Of a stretch of DNA of 64,000 bases, positions 17,364 through 24,982 are shown one piece after another (the first letter of the stretch is position 1; each line of letters opens with the position of its first letter). The position numbers and the translations under genes are program-made. This DNA is from Skermanella rosea (GTDB lineage: Bacteria > Pseudomonadota > Alphaproteobacteria > Azospirillales > Azospirillaceae). The DNA is taken from NCBI RefSeq assembly GCF_016806835.2, contig NZ_CP086111.1, forward strand, positions 4,891,471-4,955,470, written 5' to 3'. Below the pieces are notes generated by a model. It searched no databases. It was not told the DNA's origin and saw only the letters and a list, made by a program, of their open reading frames with translations.

Positions 17364-17379
17364 GGCAGCACCGCCAGGC

Positions 17380-17410
17380 GGGGCCGCGCCCTGATGCGCG
17401 GTCCCCCTTT
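17380..17410 (+). terminator. Intercistronic stem-loop between dctP and dctQ
   Basis: GGGGCCGCGC pairs with GCGCGGTCCCC (one bulge) around a 6-base loop, followed by CTTT. Such hairpins after the binding-protein gene often damp downstream expression so the binding protein is made in excess; this role is inferred. Confidence 0.45.
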
Positions 17411-17476
17411 CCCGCCATGCCGAGCCGCCATGCCGACCCGACCGGGTCCGGCACGGCGGCCCCTGCGGAGGTTCGC

Positions 17477-18031
17477 ATGAAACCCGCGCTTGCCGCGTTC
17501 TCCCGCCTGCTCGACGTGCTGACCCGCCTCGCCCTGTGGGCCGGCGGGTTCGGCCTGGTCGCCATGACCGCCGCCATCGCGTGGCAGGTCTGGGGCCGCT
17601 TCGTGGTCGGCGATACCCCGAGCTGGACCGAGCCGGTGTCGCTGTTCCTGATGCTCTGGTTCATCCTGCTGGTCGCCGCCGTGGGCGTGCGCGAGCGTTT
17701 CCATCTCGGGCTCGACCTGATCCGCGACACGGTGCCGGAGCCGGTCCGGGTCGCCATGGACCTGTTCAGCTACGTCATCGTCGGCCTGTTCGGCGGCGCC
17801 ATGGCCTGGTACGGGCTGGAGCTGGTGCTGGGCACCTGGAGCGCCATCGTCCCCGTGCTGGGCATTCCCGAAGGCATGAACTACCTGGCGCTGGTCGTGT
17901 CCGGCACCCTGATCGTGCTGTTCTCGATCGAGCGCGCGCTGATCCTGCTGGTCGAGCGGAAAGCCATGGGCGGCGCCGAATCCCTTGCCCAGGCGCACGC
18001 GCCGGGCGCCGTGATGCCCACCGCGGACTGA
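17477..18031 (+). CDS. dctQ: TRAP transporter small permease, DctQ family
   Basis: 184 residues from the ATG at 17477 behind a GGAGG box. Four hydrophobic segments: ~22-43, ~57-76 (SLFLMLWFILLVAAVGV), ~95-120 and ~135-155. FHLGLDLIRDTVPEPVR between segments 2 and 3 is a typical DctQ sequence. It pairs with the DctM large permease to form the sodium-driven inner-membrane transporter. Longer open frames upstream run through the dctP tail and are rejected. Confidence 0.9.
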   Translation: MKPALAAFSRLLDVLTRLALWAGGFGLVAMTAAIAWQVWGRFVVGDTPSWTEPVSLFLMLWFILLVAAVGVRERFHLGLDLIRDTVPEPVRVAMDLFSYVIVGLFGGAMAWYGLELVLGTWSAIVPVLGIPEGMNYLALVVSGTLIVLFSIERALILLVERKAMGGAESLAQAHAPGAVMPTAD

Positions 18032-18044
18032 AGGAGACGCCTCC

Positions 18045-19328
18045 ATGGAACTCACCATCCTGTTCGGCACCTTCGCGGTGCTGCTGGTGCTGGGCGTGCC
18101 GATCGCCTTCGTGCTCGCCATCGCGTCTTTCGCGACCATCGTCCATATGGGCCTGCCGCCGCTGATCGTGTTCCAGCGCATGGCGTCGGGCATGAGCGCC
18201 TTCGCCCTGATGGCGATCCCGTTCTTCATCTTCGCCGGCGAGCTGATGGTGCGCGGCGCCATCGCGGAGAAGCTGGTGCGGCTGGCGGCCGGCGTGATCG
18301 GCCACCTGCGCGGCGGGCTGGGTCTGGTCAACGTGATGTCCAGCACCTTCTTCGGCGGCGTGTCGGGGTCGGCGGTGGCCGACGCCTCGGCGGTCGGCGG
18401 GCTGATGATCCCGCAGATGAAGGCGCGCGGCTACGCCGTGGACTATTCGGTCAACATCACCGTCACGGCGGCGATCATCGCGCTGCTGATCCCGCCCAGC
18501 CACAACATGATCATCTACTCGATCTCGGCCGGCGGCATGATCTCGATCGCCGACCTGTTCACCGCCGGCATCCTGCCGGGGCTGCTGCTGGCGGTCCTGC
18601 TGATGGTCGCGGCCTATATCGTGGCCCGCAGGCGGGGATATCCGGCCGAGGCGTTCCCGGGTTTCCCCGCGCTGCTGTCGATCTTCCTGAACGCGGTGCC
18701 GGGGCTGCTGCTGATCCTGGTGATCGTCGGCGGCGTGCGGTCCGGCGTCTTCACGGCGACCGAAAGCTCGATGATCGCGGTGGTCTACGCGCTGCTGATC
18801 ACGCTGCTGGTCTATCGCAGCCTGAGCTGGACCGACTTCGTCGCCGCGACCCTGGCGGCCGCGCGGACCACGGCCATGGTGCTGCTGGTGATCGGGGCCG
18901 CGGCCTCGTTCGGCTGGCTGCTGGCGCTGCTCCAGGTGCCGGCCGCGACGGTGGAGTTCATGCAGTCGCTCAGCGACAATCCGCTGGTGATCTTCCTGCT
19001 GCTCAACATCGTGCTGCTGTTCCTCGGCTGCTTCATGGACATGTCGCCGCTGATCATCATCACCACGCCGATCTTCCTGCCGGTGGTCACCGCGTTCGGC
19101 ATGGACCCGGTCCATTTCGGCGTGATCCTGGTGCTGAACCTGGGCATCGGGCTGTGCACCCCGCCGGTCGGATCGGTGCTGTTCGTCGGCTGCGCCGTCG
19201 GCCGGATCCCGATCATGCAGGCCGTGCGGACGATCTGGCCGTTCTACATCGCCTGCATCGTGACCCTGATGCTGGTGACCTACATCCCCGCGATCTCGCT
19301 CTTCCTGCCGAAGATGTTCGCGAACTGA
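18045..19328 (+). CDS. dctM: TRAP transporter large permease, DctM family
   Basis: 427 residues with about 11-12 membrane segments. Typical DctM sequence: IPFFIFAGELMVRG, STFFGGVSGSAVADASAVG, IPPSHNMIIYSISAGG, and LGIGLCTPPVGSVLFVG near the end. This is the ion-coupled transport subunit. GAAGGAGA lies ahead of the ATG, 13 bp after dctQ, so the genes are one operon. It is followed by the 11-bp tandem repeats before kduI. Confidence 0.94.
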   Translation: MELTILFGTFAVLLVLGVPIAFVLAIASFATIVHMGLPPLIVFQRMASGMSAFALMAIPFFIFAGELMVRGAIAEKLVRLAAGVIGHLRGGLGLVNVMSSTFFGGVSGSAVADASAVGGLMIPQMKARGYAVDYSVNITVTAAIIALLIPPSHNMIIYSISAGGMISIADLFTAGILPGLLLAVLLMVAAYIVARRRGYPAEAFPGFPALLSIFLNAVPGLLLILVIVGGVRSGVFTATESSMIAVVYALLITLLVYRSLSWTDFVAATLAAARTTAMVLLVIGAAASFGWLLALLQVPAATVEFMQSLSDNPLVIFLLLNIVLLFLGCFMDMSPLIIITTPIFLPVVTAFGMDPVHFGVILVLNLGIGLCTPPVGSVLFVGCAVGRIPIMQAVRTIWPFYIACIVTLMLVTYIPAISLFLPKMFAN

Positions 19329-19330
19329 AC

Positions 19331-19378
19331 CGACCCCGATCCGACCCCGATCCGACCCCGATCCGACCCCAATCCGAC
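19331..19378. repeat. 11-bp tandem repeat between dctM and kduI
   Basis: About four copies of CGACCCCGATC (the fourth with one change) and a partial fifth. They fill most of the 74-bp gap between the dctM stop and the kduI start. Confidence 0.85.
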
Positions 19379-19402
19379 TACGACAGAGACAGGACCCCCG
19401 TG

Positions 19403-20239
19403 ATGAAGATTTCCGTCAGGCAGGTATCCCACCCGGATGCCGTCCGCACCTTCGACACCGAGACCCTGCGCGAGCAGTTCCTGATCCCGTCGCTGTTCGA
19501 GGCCGACGAGATCGCCCTGACCTACAGCCACATCGACCGGCTGGTGGTCGGCGGCGCCACCCCGGTGGCCGGCCCGCTGACGCTGGAGTCCTCCAAGGAG
19601 ATCGGCTCCGACACCTTCCTGAAGCGCCGCGAGCTGGGCGTCGTCAACGTGGGCGGCGCCGGGCGGGTCGTGGTGGACGGCACGGCCTTCGAGCTGGCCC
19701 CGCGCGACGGGCTCTACGTCGCCATGGGCAGCGCGGACGTGCGGTTCGAGAGCGCCGACGCCGCCAACCCCGCCAAGTTCTACCTGGTCAGCGCGCCGGC
19801 CCACGCCCGGCACGAGACCATGAAGATCTCGCTGGAGCAGGCCCGCAAGGTGACCCTGGGCGACATCGCCCAGTCCAACGACCGGACCATCTACCAGATG
19901 ATCCACCCCGAGGTCTGCCGGTCCTGCCAGCTGGTGCTGGGCATGACGGTGCTGAAGCCGAACAACATGTGGAACACCATGCCGTGCCACACCCACGACC
20001 GGCGGTCCGAGGTCTATCTGTATTTCGACCTGCCGCAGGACGGGCGCGTCTTCCACTTCATGGGCGAGCCGACCGAGACCCGGCACATGGTGATCGCCAA
20101 CGAGCAGGCCGTGCTGTCGCCGGGCTGGTCGATCCACAGCGGCGTCGGCACCAGCAACTACACCTTCATCTGGGCCATGGCCGGCGACAACCAGGACTTC
20201 ACCGACATGGACATGGTGCCCATGGCCGAGCTGCGCTGA
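19403..20239 (+). CDS. kduI: 5-dehydro-4-deoxy-D-glucuronate isomerase (4-deoxy-L-threo-5-hexosulose uronate ketol-isomerase)
   Basis: 278 residues, the standard KduI length. Converts 5-keto-4-deoxyuronate (DKI) to 2,5-diketo-3-deoxygluconate (DKII) in the breakdown of unsaturated uronates from pectin or other polyuronates. Metal-binding HTHDRRSEVYLYF and GWSIHSGVGTSNYTFIW are present, as are MIHPEVCRSCQLVLGMT and FHFMGEP. The ATG at 19403 follows an AGGA box; a GTG one codon earlier is possible. It is followed 13 bp later by kduD, which takes its product. Confidence 0.95.
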   Translation: MKISVRQVSHPDAVRTFDTETLREQFLIPSLFEADEIALTYSHIDRLVVGGATPVAGPLTLESSKEIGSDTFLKRRELGVVNVGGAGRVVVDGTAFELAPRDGLYVAMGSADVRFESADAANPAKFYLVSAPAHARHETMKISLEQARKVTLGDIAQSNDRTIYQMIHPEVCRSCQLVLGMTVLKPNNMWNTMPCHTHDRRSEVYLYFDLPQDGRVFHFMGEPTETRHMVIANEQAVLSPGWSIHSGVGTSNYTFIWAMAGDNQDFTDMDMVPMAELR

Positions 20240-20252
20240 GGGAGGGGACGCC

Positions 20253-21044
20253 ATGACTTCGCTGGGGACTTCGCCCGGAACATCGCCCGGAACCCCGTTC
20301 GACCTTGCCGGGCTGACGGCGATCGTGACCGGGGCGAACACCGGCATCGGCCAGGGGATCGCGGTGGCGCTGGCCCGGGCCGGCGCCGGCATCGCCGCGG
20401 TCGGCCGCTCGTCCATGGACGAAACGGCCGGCCTGGTCGCCGAAACCGGCGCGCCGTTCCTGGAGATCCGGGCCGACCTGGGCTCCACCGAGCCGCTGGC
20501 CGGCATCGTGGAGCAAACCGTGGGCTGGAGCGGCCGGGCCGACATCCTGGTCAACAATGCCGGGATCATCCGCAGGGCCGACGCGATCGACTTCACCGAG
20601 GAGGACTGGGACGCCGTCATGGACGTCAACTTGAAGTCCGCCTTCTTCCTGTCCCAGGCCTTCGCCCGCCGGCTGCTGGAGGCCGGGCGGCCGGGGAAGA
20701 TCATCAACATCGCGTCGATGCTGTCCTTCCAGGGCGGCATCCGGATCCCGTCCTACACGGCATCCAAGAGCGGGCTGGCCGGCCTGACCCGGCTGCTGGC
20801 CTGCGAATGGGCGGCGCGCGGGATCAACGTGAACGCGCTGGCGCCGGGCTATTTCGTCACCAACAACACCCAGGCGCTCCGCGAGGACCCCAAGCGCAGC
20901 GCCGACATCCTGGGCCGCATCCCCGCCGGCCGCTGGGGCAAGCCGGAGGACCTGGGCGGCGCCGCGGTCTTCCTGGCCTCCGCGGCGTCGGACTATGTCC
21001 ACGGCGTGGTGCTGCCGGTGGACGGCGGCTGGCTCGTCCGGTGA
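20253..21044 (+). CDS. kduD: 2-dehydro-3-deoxy-D-gluconate 5-dehydrogenase (SDR family)
   Basis: 263 residues. Classical short-chain dehydrogenase: TGANTGIGQGIA (NAD binding), VNNAGIIRRADAIDF, catalytic Ser in NIASMLSFQGG, YTASKSG, and PGYFVTNNTQALR, the last characteristic of KduD. Reduces 2,5-diketo-3-deoxygluconate to KDG. The N-terminus has an extra Ser/Gly/Thr-rich stretch (TSLGTSPGTSPGTP) of ~15 residues. GGAGGGG precedes the ATG. Confidence 0.93.
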   Translation: MTSLGTSPGTSPGTPFDLAGLTAIVTGANTGIGQGIAVALARAGAGIAAVGRSSMDETAGLVAETGAPFLEIRADLGSTEPLAGIVEQTVGWSGRADILVNNAGIIRRADAIDFTEEDWDAVMDVNLKSAFFLSQAFARRLLEAGRPGKIINIASMLSFQGGIRIPSYTASKSGLAGLTRLLACEWAARGINVNALAPGYFVTNNTQALREDPKRSADILGRIPAGRWGKPEDLGGAAVFLASAASDYVHGVVLPVDGGWLVR

Positions 21045-21076
21045 GGTCTTAGATCGACAAGAGAGGAGCGAGGGAC

Positions 21077-21448
21077 ATGGAAACCGGATCAAACCAGGAC
21101 GCGAAGCGCGGCAGCGACATCTTCCTGAAGGACGCCGAGGTCGGCTGGGAGAGTGTCGGCGAAGGGCTGCGCCGCAAGATCCTGTGCTACGACGAGACGA
21201 TCATGATGGCGCGGGTCGCCTTCGAGGCCGGCGCCGTCGGCACCCCGCACCGCCACCCGCATACCCAGTGCAGCCTGGTGGAAAGCGGCGTCTTCGACAT
21301 CACCATCGCCGGCCGCACCGAGCGCCTGTCGGCCGGCGACAGCTTCGTCGTGCCCTCCGACGCCCTGCACGGCGCCGTCAACGTCGAGCCCGGCATCCTG
21401 CTGGACGTCTTCACCCCGCTGCGCGAGGACTTCCTGCCGCCGGCCTGA
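21077..21448 (+). CDS. kdgF: KdgF-like cupin, unsaturated uronate linearisation
   Basis: 123-residue single cupin. Motif 1 is GTPHRHPHTQCSLVESGVFD, motif 2 GDSFVVPSDALHGAVNVEPG, with the His metal ligands present. KdgF proteins speed conversion of 4,5-unsaturated monouronates to the linear keto form, the step just before KduI. The position as last gene of the kdu block supports this. AGAGGAGCGAGG precedes the ATG. A generic cupin role cannot be excluded. Confidence 0.82.
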   Translation: METGSNQDAKRGSDIFLKDAEVGWESVGEGLRRKILCYDETIMMARVAFEAGAVGTPHRHPHTQCSLVESGVFDITIAGRTERLSAGDSFVVPSDALHGAVNVEPGILLDVFTPLREDFLPPA

Positions 21449-21507
21449 GCGGAAAAATACCATGGAGAGGTTATGGTTAACGAATTTGAAAGGATTCTAA
21501 CCTAGAA

Positions 21508-21583
21508 CTGGGATCACGCACATGGTTGCGTTTCCTCCCTAAGACTTGGGCCCCGCGCGTCACCCGCTGCGGGGCCTTTTTTT
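21508..21583 (+). ncRNA. Candidate small RNA with exposed anti-Shine-Dalgarno segment
   Basis: No open frame here, but a compact array: stem ACGCA/TGCGT around CATGGT (about 21513-21528), an unpaired TTTCCTCCCTAAGACTT containing CCTCC, then a strong terminator. This resembles alphaproteobacterial trans-acting small RNAs that use CCUCC loops to block ribosome sites. The 5' end is a guess and no clear promoter was found. It could instead be just the 3' untranslated region of the kdu operon. Confidence 0.35.
21549..21583 (+). terminator. Rho-independent terminator after kdgF / candidate small RNA
   Basis: GGCCCCGC pairs with GCGGGGCC (21569-21576), followed by seven T residues. Ends either the kdu operon or the candidate small RNA. 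Confidence 0.9.
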
Positions 21584-21661
21584 GCGGGAGTGTTCGCCCG
21601 AGTGGCCGCCCCGCAAGCCGCACTTGAACCCGCCCGCCACCTGGGCTACTCAACCCCTGCC

Positions 21662-21751
21662 GGATGGGTGGCCGAGCGGTTTAAGGCAGCGGTCTTGAAA
21701 ACCGCCGTGGGTGCAAGCTCACCGTGGGTTCGAATCCCACCCCATCCGCCA
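21662..21751 (+). tRNA. tRNA-Ser (anticodon UGA)
   Basis: Acceptor stem GGATGGG pairs with CCCATCC, discriminator G, encoded CCA at 21749-21751. D-arm GTGGCCGAGCGGTTTAAGGC; anticodon stem GCGGT/ACCGC around CTTGAAA gives UGA. The extended variable arm (GTGGGTGCAAGCTCAC) is as in Ser tRNAs, and the T-arm has GTTCGAATC. An accessory stretch follows it. Confidence 0.96.
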
Positions 21752-21935
21752 TTCGCATTGGGTAAGCCGCTGTTCCGAAACGAGTTTTTGAGCGGATCAG
21801 GTTTCATCCCCTCATTTAGCCCCACATCACAACGCGGCTGTGGGCGATTTGACACGGACAACGGCGAACGATTGACGGGCGGAGCGGATATCGCGCCATA
21901 ATCCCGGAAACTGTTCGTTGAGAGGTTCTCCCGCC

Positions 21936-22211
21936 GTGTCAGACAACGATCCCTCTCTCGCGATGCAGTCACAGCCCGCGCCCGTCAACTCCGCAGCGGC
22001 GGAAAGCTCGCCGATATCGTCCGCGGCACCATCGGCGACATCCGACAGATTGTCGGTGGCAACGATGCGGCGCCTGATGAGCGAAGGCTTGATCCTGGCG
22101 GCCGAGGAAATGCGGAACCGGGAGAAGCGGCTATCCCGGCTTCCGACAGACGAGCAGCACCGCTTGCGGGCGATCCTGAAGGTGCAGGAACGGCCGATCC
22201 CGGAGGACTGA
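21936..22211 (+). CDS. Hypothetical protein, 91 residues
   Basis: Not recognised. GTG start at 21936 behind GAGAGG. The first half is Ser/Ala/Pro-rich and probably disordered. The second half (SVATMRRLMSEGLILAAEEMRNREKRLSRLPTDEQ) is charged and helical. No signal peptide or membrane segment. Overlapping minus-strand frames look less protein-like. It is the first gene after the tRNA and is possibly part of an accessory insertion. Confidence 0.5.
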   Translation: MSDNDPSLAMQSQPAPVNSAAAESSPISSAAPSATSDRLSVATMRRLMSEGLILAAEEMRNREKRLSRLPTDEQHRLRAILKVQERPIPED

Positions 22212-22258
22212 TCCCGGCGACCGAGCGCACCGACCAACTCATGCAGATGCTGAATTGA

Positions 22259-22501
22259 TCATGCGCCGCCGGCTAACCCGATGACATAGACGAGCCCGGA
22301 CACGACGGCCCAGCCGGCCAACCTAGAACCATCACTCTTGCGACGGTCCACGGCATACCAGAACAGCGTGACGACGCCGCCGATCAGCCAGCAAAGGAGG
22401 CCGGACCCAATCGCAACCACACCCGGCGCCGAACTGTTGTACAGCATATCCGCGAACGTGATAGCGGTGAAGATGATCAGGCTTTTTAGAACGGTTTTCA
22501 T
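22259..22501 (-). CDS. Small membrane protein, 80 residues
   Basis: Not recognised. Three hydrophobic stretches (~5-22, ~28-50 with GSGLLCWLIGGVVTLFWYAV, ~60-79) separated by a basic DRRKSDGSR loop suggest a small integral membrane protein. Upstream DNA (22502-22560) is AT-rich, with TGCTA and TAGCA arms around AAAAA at 22536-22550, a plausible promoter or operator region. Confidence 0.6.
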   Translation of the reverse strand: MKTVLKSLIIFTAITFADMLYNSSAPGVVAIGSGLLCWLIGGVVTLFWYAVDRRKSDGSRLAGWAVVSGLVYVIGLAGGA

Positions 22502-22630
22502 TTTCGCGTCTGAACCTATATCGATACGAAAATACTGCTAAAAAATAGCATATCATGAATTGTTATATCGTCAAAGTGGCAATGCCATCGGTCCCCGGAT
22601 CGTGTCCCACGGCGTGGTGTAGGAGCGCCA

Positions 22631-22687
22631 GTTCCGGGTCAGGCCCGTAGGGAAGGGCGCAGCCGACCGGAGGACCTGACCCGGAAC
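22631..22687. repeat. 13-bp perfect inverted repeat
   Basis: GTTCCGGGTCAGG (22631-22643) and CCTGACCCGGAAC (22675-22687) with a 31-base spacer. It overlaps the start of the DUF3883-like fragment. Could be a stem-loop or an old mobile-element end. Confidence 0.6.
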
Positions 22688-22837
22688 GAACTGGCTGTCG
22701 CTGACGAGCGTCGTTTGGAATGGTGCCTATTCCGGCTCTGGAACTTCTCGCGCGAGCCGAGTGCGTTCGAACTGTATCCGCCGCTTGATGCCCACGTGAC
22801 GCTTACAGCTACAACCTTCCAGGCCGGCTTCTCCTGA
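22673..22837 (+). pseudogene. C-terminal remnant resembling DUF3883 (NO VEIN C-terminal) proteins
   Basis: An open stretch ending at TGA 22835-22837 reads DLTRNELAVADERRLEWCLF, then RLWNFSREPSAFELYPPLDA and HVTLTATTFQAGFS. This has the family ending pattern: T.NE...A......W.LFR...FSR.P..F.L..PL.....L....F.A. There is no usable start or upstream domain, so it is a decayed fragment. The match is from memory of the family. The DNA from 22838 to 22973 has no supported gene. Confidence 0.45.
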
Positions 22838-22973
22838 GTCAGGCCGGCGCTCATCGTGAAGTCGTCGTTCAGCACCGCCGCCGCGTCGGCCAGCTTCAGC
22901 CATTCACCCGATGATCAAGCTCAAATTATTGAAGTTGCAAGCTGCAAGGGTCAACTTCCCGACAAGGATCGGT

Positions 22974-23411
22974 TCAGGTTGAACGCGCGATGACGGTCAG
23001 GCGCCGTGAACGGTGGACTTCGACGATCCTGCGGCGCAGCGTCTCGAATACGTCCTCCGGCAGGAATCCGTATTCGAAGCGGTCGGGACGGGCCGGGGAG
23101 ACTGGACGCAGGTCCGGTCCTGGCCAGACGAAACGGTTCACTTCGTCGGCGATGATCCATGACGCCTCGGCATCGAGACCAAGGTGCCGCTTGACCTTCA
23201 TTGGCAGAAGCACGGCGGTGGCAGGATCGGTTGGCGGCCGATGCGTGACCGGGACCACGGTCACCACCAAGTCGCCATCCTGTTGCCGCGCCGTCAGCAC
23301 AATGGCGCAGGGGCGGTTCTTCACTCCTTCCTCCTGACCGCGATAGTGCTCGTGCCGCCAAAGATAGTCGTAGCGGATGACGAGACCGGGCGCAGGAGTC
23401 GGCAGCGGCAT
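22974..23411 (-). CDS. PemK/MazF-like toxin
   Basis: 145 residues. GLVIRYDYLWRHE near the start, then NRPCAIVLTARQQDGDLVVT, VVPVTHRPP, and SWIIADEVNRFVWPGPDLRP. This fits the SH3-like PemK/MazF endoribonuclease group, in which an early R-x-Y/W strand, RPC.IV and a V.P.TH strand are conserved. It lies 22 bp after a Phd/YefM-type antitoxin gene, which supports a toxin role. The start ATG at 23411 has only a weak ribosome site. The RNA target is unknown. Confidence 0.72.
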   Translation of the reverse strand: MPLPTPAPGLVIRYDYLWRHEHYRGQEEGVKNRPCAIVLTARQQDGDLVVTVVPVTHRPPTDPATAVLLPMKVKRHLGLDAEASWIIADEVNRFVWPGPDLRPVSPARPDRFEYGFLPEDVFETLRRRIVEVHRSRRLTVIARST

Positions 23412-23433
23412 CTATGCGTTCACGGACGGGAGA

Positions 23434-23691
23434 TCACGGCAGGTCGTCGCTGCGGTACCGGTGCTCGTCCGGAATGCGCGCCGTTTCGATCGCCGCGATA
23501 TCGTCTTCACTGAGTTCGGTGACCGCCAGTGCCTGTCGGTCGAGCCGCCTCAGGCGCTCGTATTCGCCGGCCGACAGGATCACCACGCTAGGACGGCCGT
23601 ACTTGGTCACGATAACCGGTTCGACCAGCGCCTGATCCTGATAACGGCCGAAGTTCTTCTGGACATCGCCCGCCGTGACGGAGTGGGACAT
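23434..23691 (-). CDS. Phd/YefM-type antitoxin
   Basis: 85 residues. SVTAGDVQKNFGRYQDQAL, then EPVIVTKYGRPSVVILSAGEYERL, is classic Phd/YefM sequence. The acidic tail (ELSEDDIAAIETARIPDEH) is the neutralising region. AGGAGAT lies ahead of the ATG. Just upstream the minus strand reads TTCCGTATC TTCCGTAAG (23708-23725), a short direct repeat that may be its operator. Confidence 0.85.
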   Translation of the reverse strand: MSHSVTAGDVQKNFGRYQDQALVEPVIVTKYGRPSVVILSAGEYERLRRLDRQALAVTELSEDDIAAIETARIPDEHRYRSDDLP

Positions 23692-23725
23692 AAGCTATCT
23701 CCTAAATCTTACGGAAGATACGGAA

Positions 23726-24310
23726 CATTGGCGGGTACGTCAACGAGGAAGACCAGGGGCAGGCCGCGGAGACTCGCCTTGCCAAGCGGCGAAGGCTCGA
23801 AGCCGGTTCCCGCCTCTCCACCTCTGCTCGGATACCCGGTGCACCGCGCTGCCGATGCGCGGGAGAACAGGAGAACCTGGAGTGGCCTCGACGGTGTCTT
23901 CGAAGACGTGTTCCATCAGACCAAAAGCCGCCGATCCGGTAAACGGCGCTCCGGACCCGATCCGGCGATACCAAGGCAGGAACAGGAATGGCACCACGGA
24001 GGGGCAAGGCGCCGCCGCAGGCCGTACTGAACGCGATGCCGGGCATCGTCTCCGGGAAAGAACGGCAGGTCAAGCGCTTGCATGTGAAGTGGTGCCATAT
24101 CCAGGTGTCGTATACAGTGCGCGTCAGGCCGCCCGTTGTGGCCGCAGCCTTGAACGTCGGGAAAGTGTATTCTCCGGGTGCGAGTTTCGCCTTGGGTGCC
24201 GAGATGGGAACTCTTCGGATGAGTCAGTCCTCCCATGTCCACCGAGCAGCGGAAGCCGGGCTTGGTCGCCAAGGGGGCTATGGGTCACCGGGCGGATTGC
24301 CCCGGGAAAG
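23726..24310. other. About 600 bp without a supported gene
   Basis: Between the Phd-type antitoxin and mntA. Open frames exist in several phases on both strands but none shows a family motif, ribosome site or consistent coding signal. It may be decayed DNA of the toxin-antitoxin patch. Confidence 0.5.
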
Positions 24311-24323
24311 AGGAGGAGATGCT

Positions 24324-24632
24324 GTGCCGGGCCGCCTGTTTTCCGACCGCGCCGCCCTTGAGGCGCTGTGCCGACGCTTCCATGTCCGCCGGCTGTCCCT
24401 GTTCGGCTCCACCCTGAAAGGGACGGCGCGGCCGGACAGCGACATCGACCTGCTGGTGGAATTCGCGCCGGGGCGGGAACCGGGCTATCTGGCGCTGGGC
24501 GAACTCCAGGCCCGGCTTTCCGCCCTGGCGGACGGGCGGCCCGTGGATCTCCGCACCCCTGAGGAGCTGAGCCACCATTTCCGCAACGCCGTGGTGCAGG
24601 CGGCCGAGGTGCAGTATGCCGCCGGAGGATAG
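24324..24632 (+). CDS. mntA: MntA-like minimal nucleotidyltransferase antitoxin
   Basis: 102 residues from a GTG with AGGAGGAG six bases upstream, which decides the start over longer frames. The catalytic motif is GS-x10-D-x-D (GST...DSDIDLLVEF). LCRRFHVRRLSLFGST and FRNAVVQAAEVQYA complete the fold. MntA neutralises HepT by adding AMP groups to a Tyr in the toxin (family knowledge). Overlaps hepT by 17 bp. Confidence 0.85.
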   Translation: MPGRLFSDRAALEALCRRFHVRRLSLFGSTLKGTARPDSDIDLLVEFAPGREPGYLALGELQARLSALADGRPVDLRTPEELSHHFRNAVVQAAEVQYAAGG

Positions 24633-24954
24633 GATCCGCGTCCTGCACATGATCGAGGCGGCGAACACGGCCTTGCGCTTCGTCACCGGGCGCCGGCGCG
24701 AGGATCTCGACAACAACGAGATGCTATTGTTCGCCTTGCTCCGCGCCGTCGAGGTTGTCGGGGAGGCCGCCTCGCGGGTCTCCCCTGAAACACGCGCCGC
24801 AGCTCCCGCCGTACCATGGGCATCGATCGTCGCCATGCGGAACCGATTGGTCCACGCGTATTTCGACGTCGACCGTAACATCGTCTGGAGAACTGTGACC
24901 GAGGAGCTTCCGCCGCTGATCTCACTCCTGGATTCCCTGACGGAAAATGAATGA
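24616..24954 (+). CDS. hepT: HepT-like HEPN ribonuclease toxin
   Basis: 112 residues. All-helical HEPN domain with the active motif R-x4-H-x-Y in MRNRLVHAYFDVD, whose Tyr is the expected AMPylation target. NNEMLLFALLRAVEVVGEAA and VPWASIVAMRNRLVH are typical of HepT. It overlaps mntA, and its end is tail-to-tail with the AAC(3)-like gene, 28 bp apart. Confidence 0.88.
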   Translation: MPPEDRIRVLHMIEAANTALRFVTGRRREDLDNNEMLLFALLRAVEVVGEAASRVSPETRAAAPAVPWASIVAMRNRLVHAYFDVDRNIVWRTVTEELPPLISLLDSLTENE

Positions 24955-24982
24955 TGAGCGCCCGCGACATTCGCCGCCCCCC

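Noticed and set aside
22639-22875. 78-residue minus-strand frame as a gene
   Set aside because: Runs antisense to the DUF3883-like fragment, has no ribosome site and no recognisable sequence.
23702-24272. Several overlapping open frames between the Phd-type and mntA genes
   Set aside because: None shows a motif, a plausible start or consistent composition; left as non-coding.
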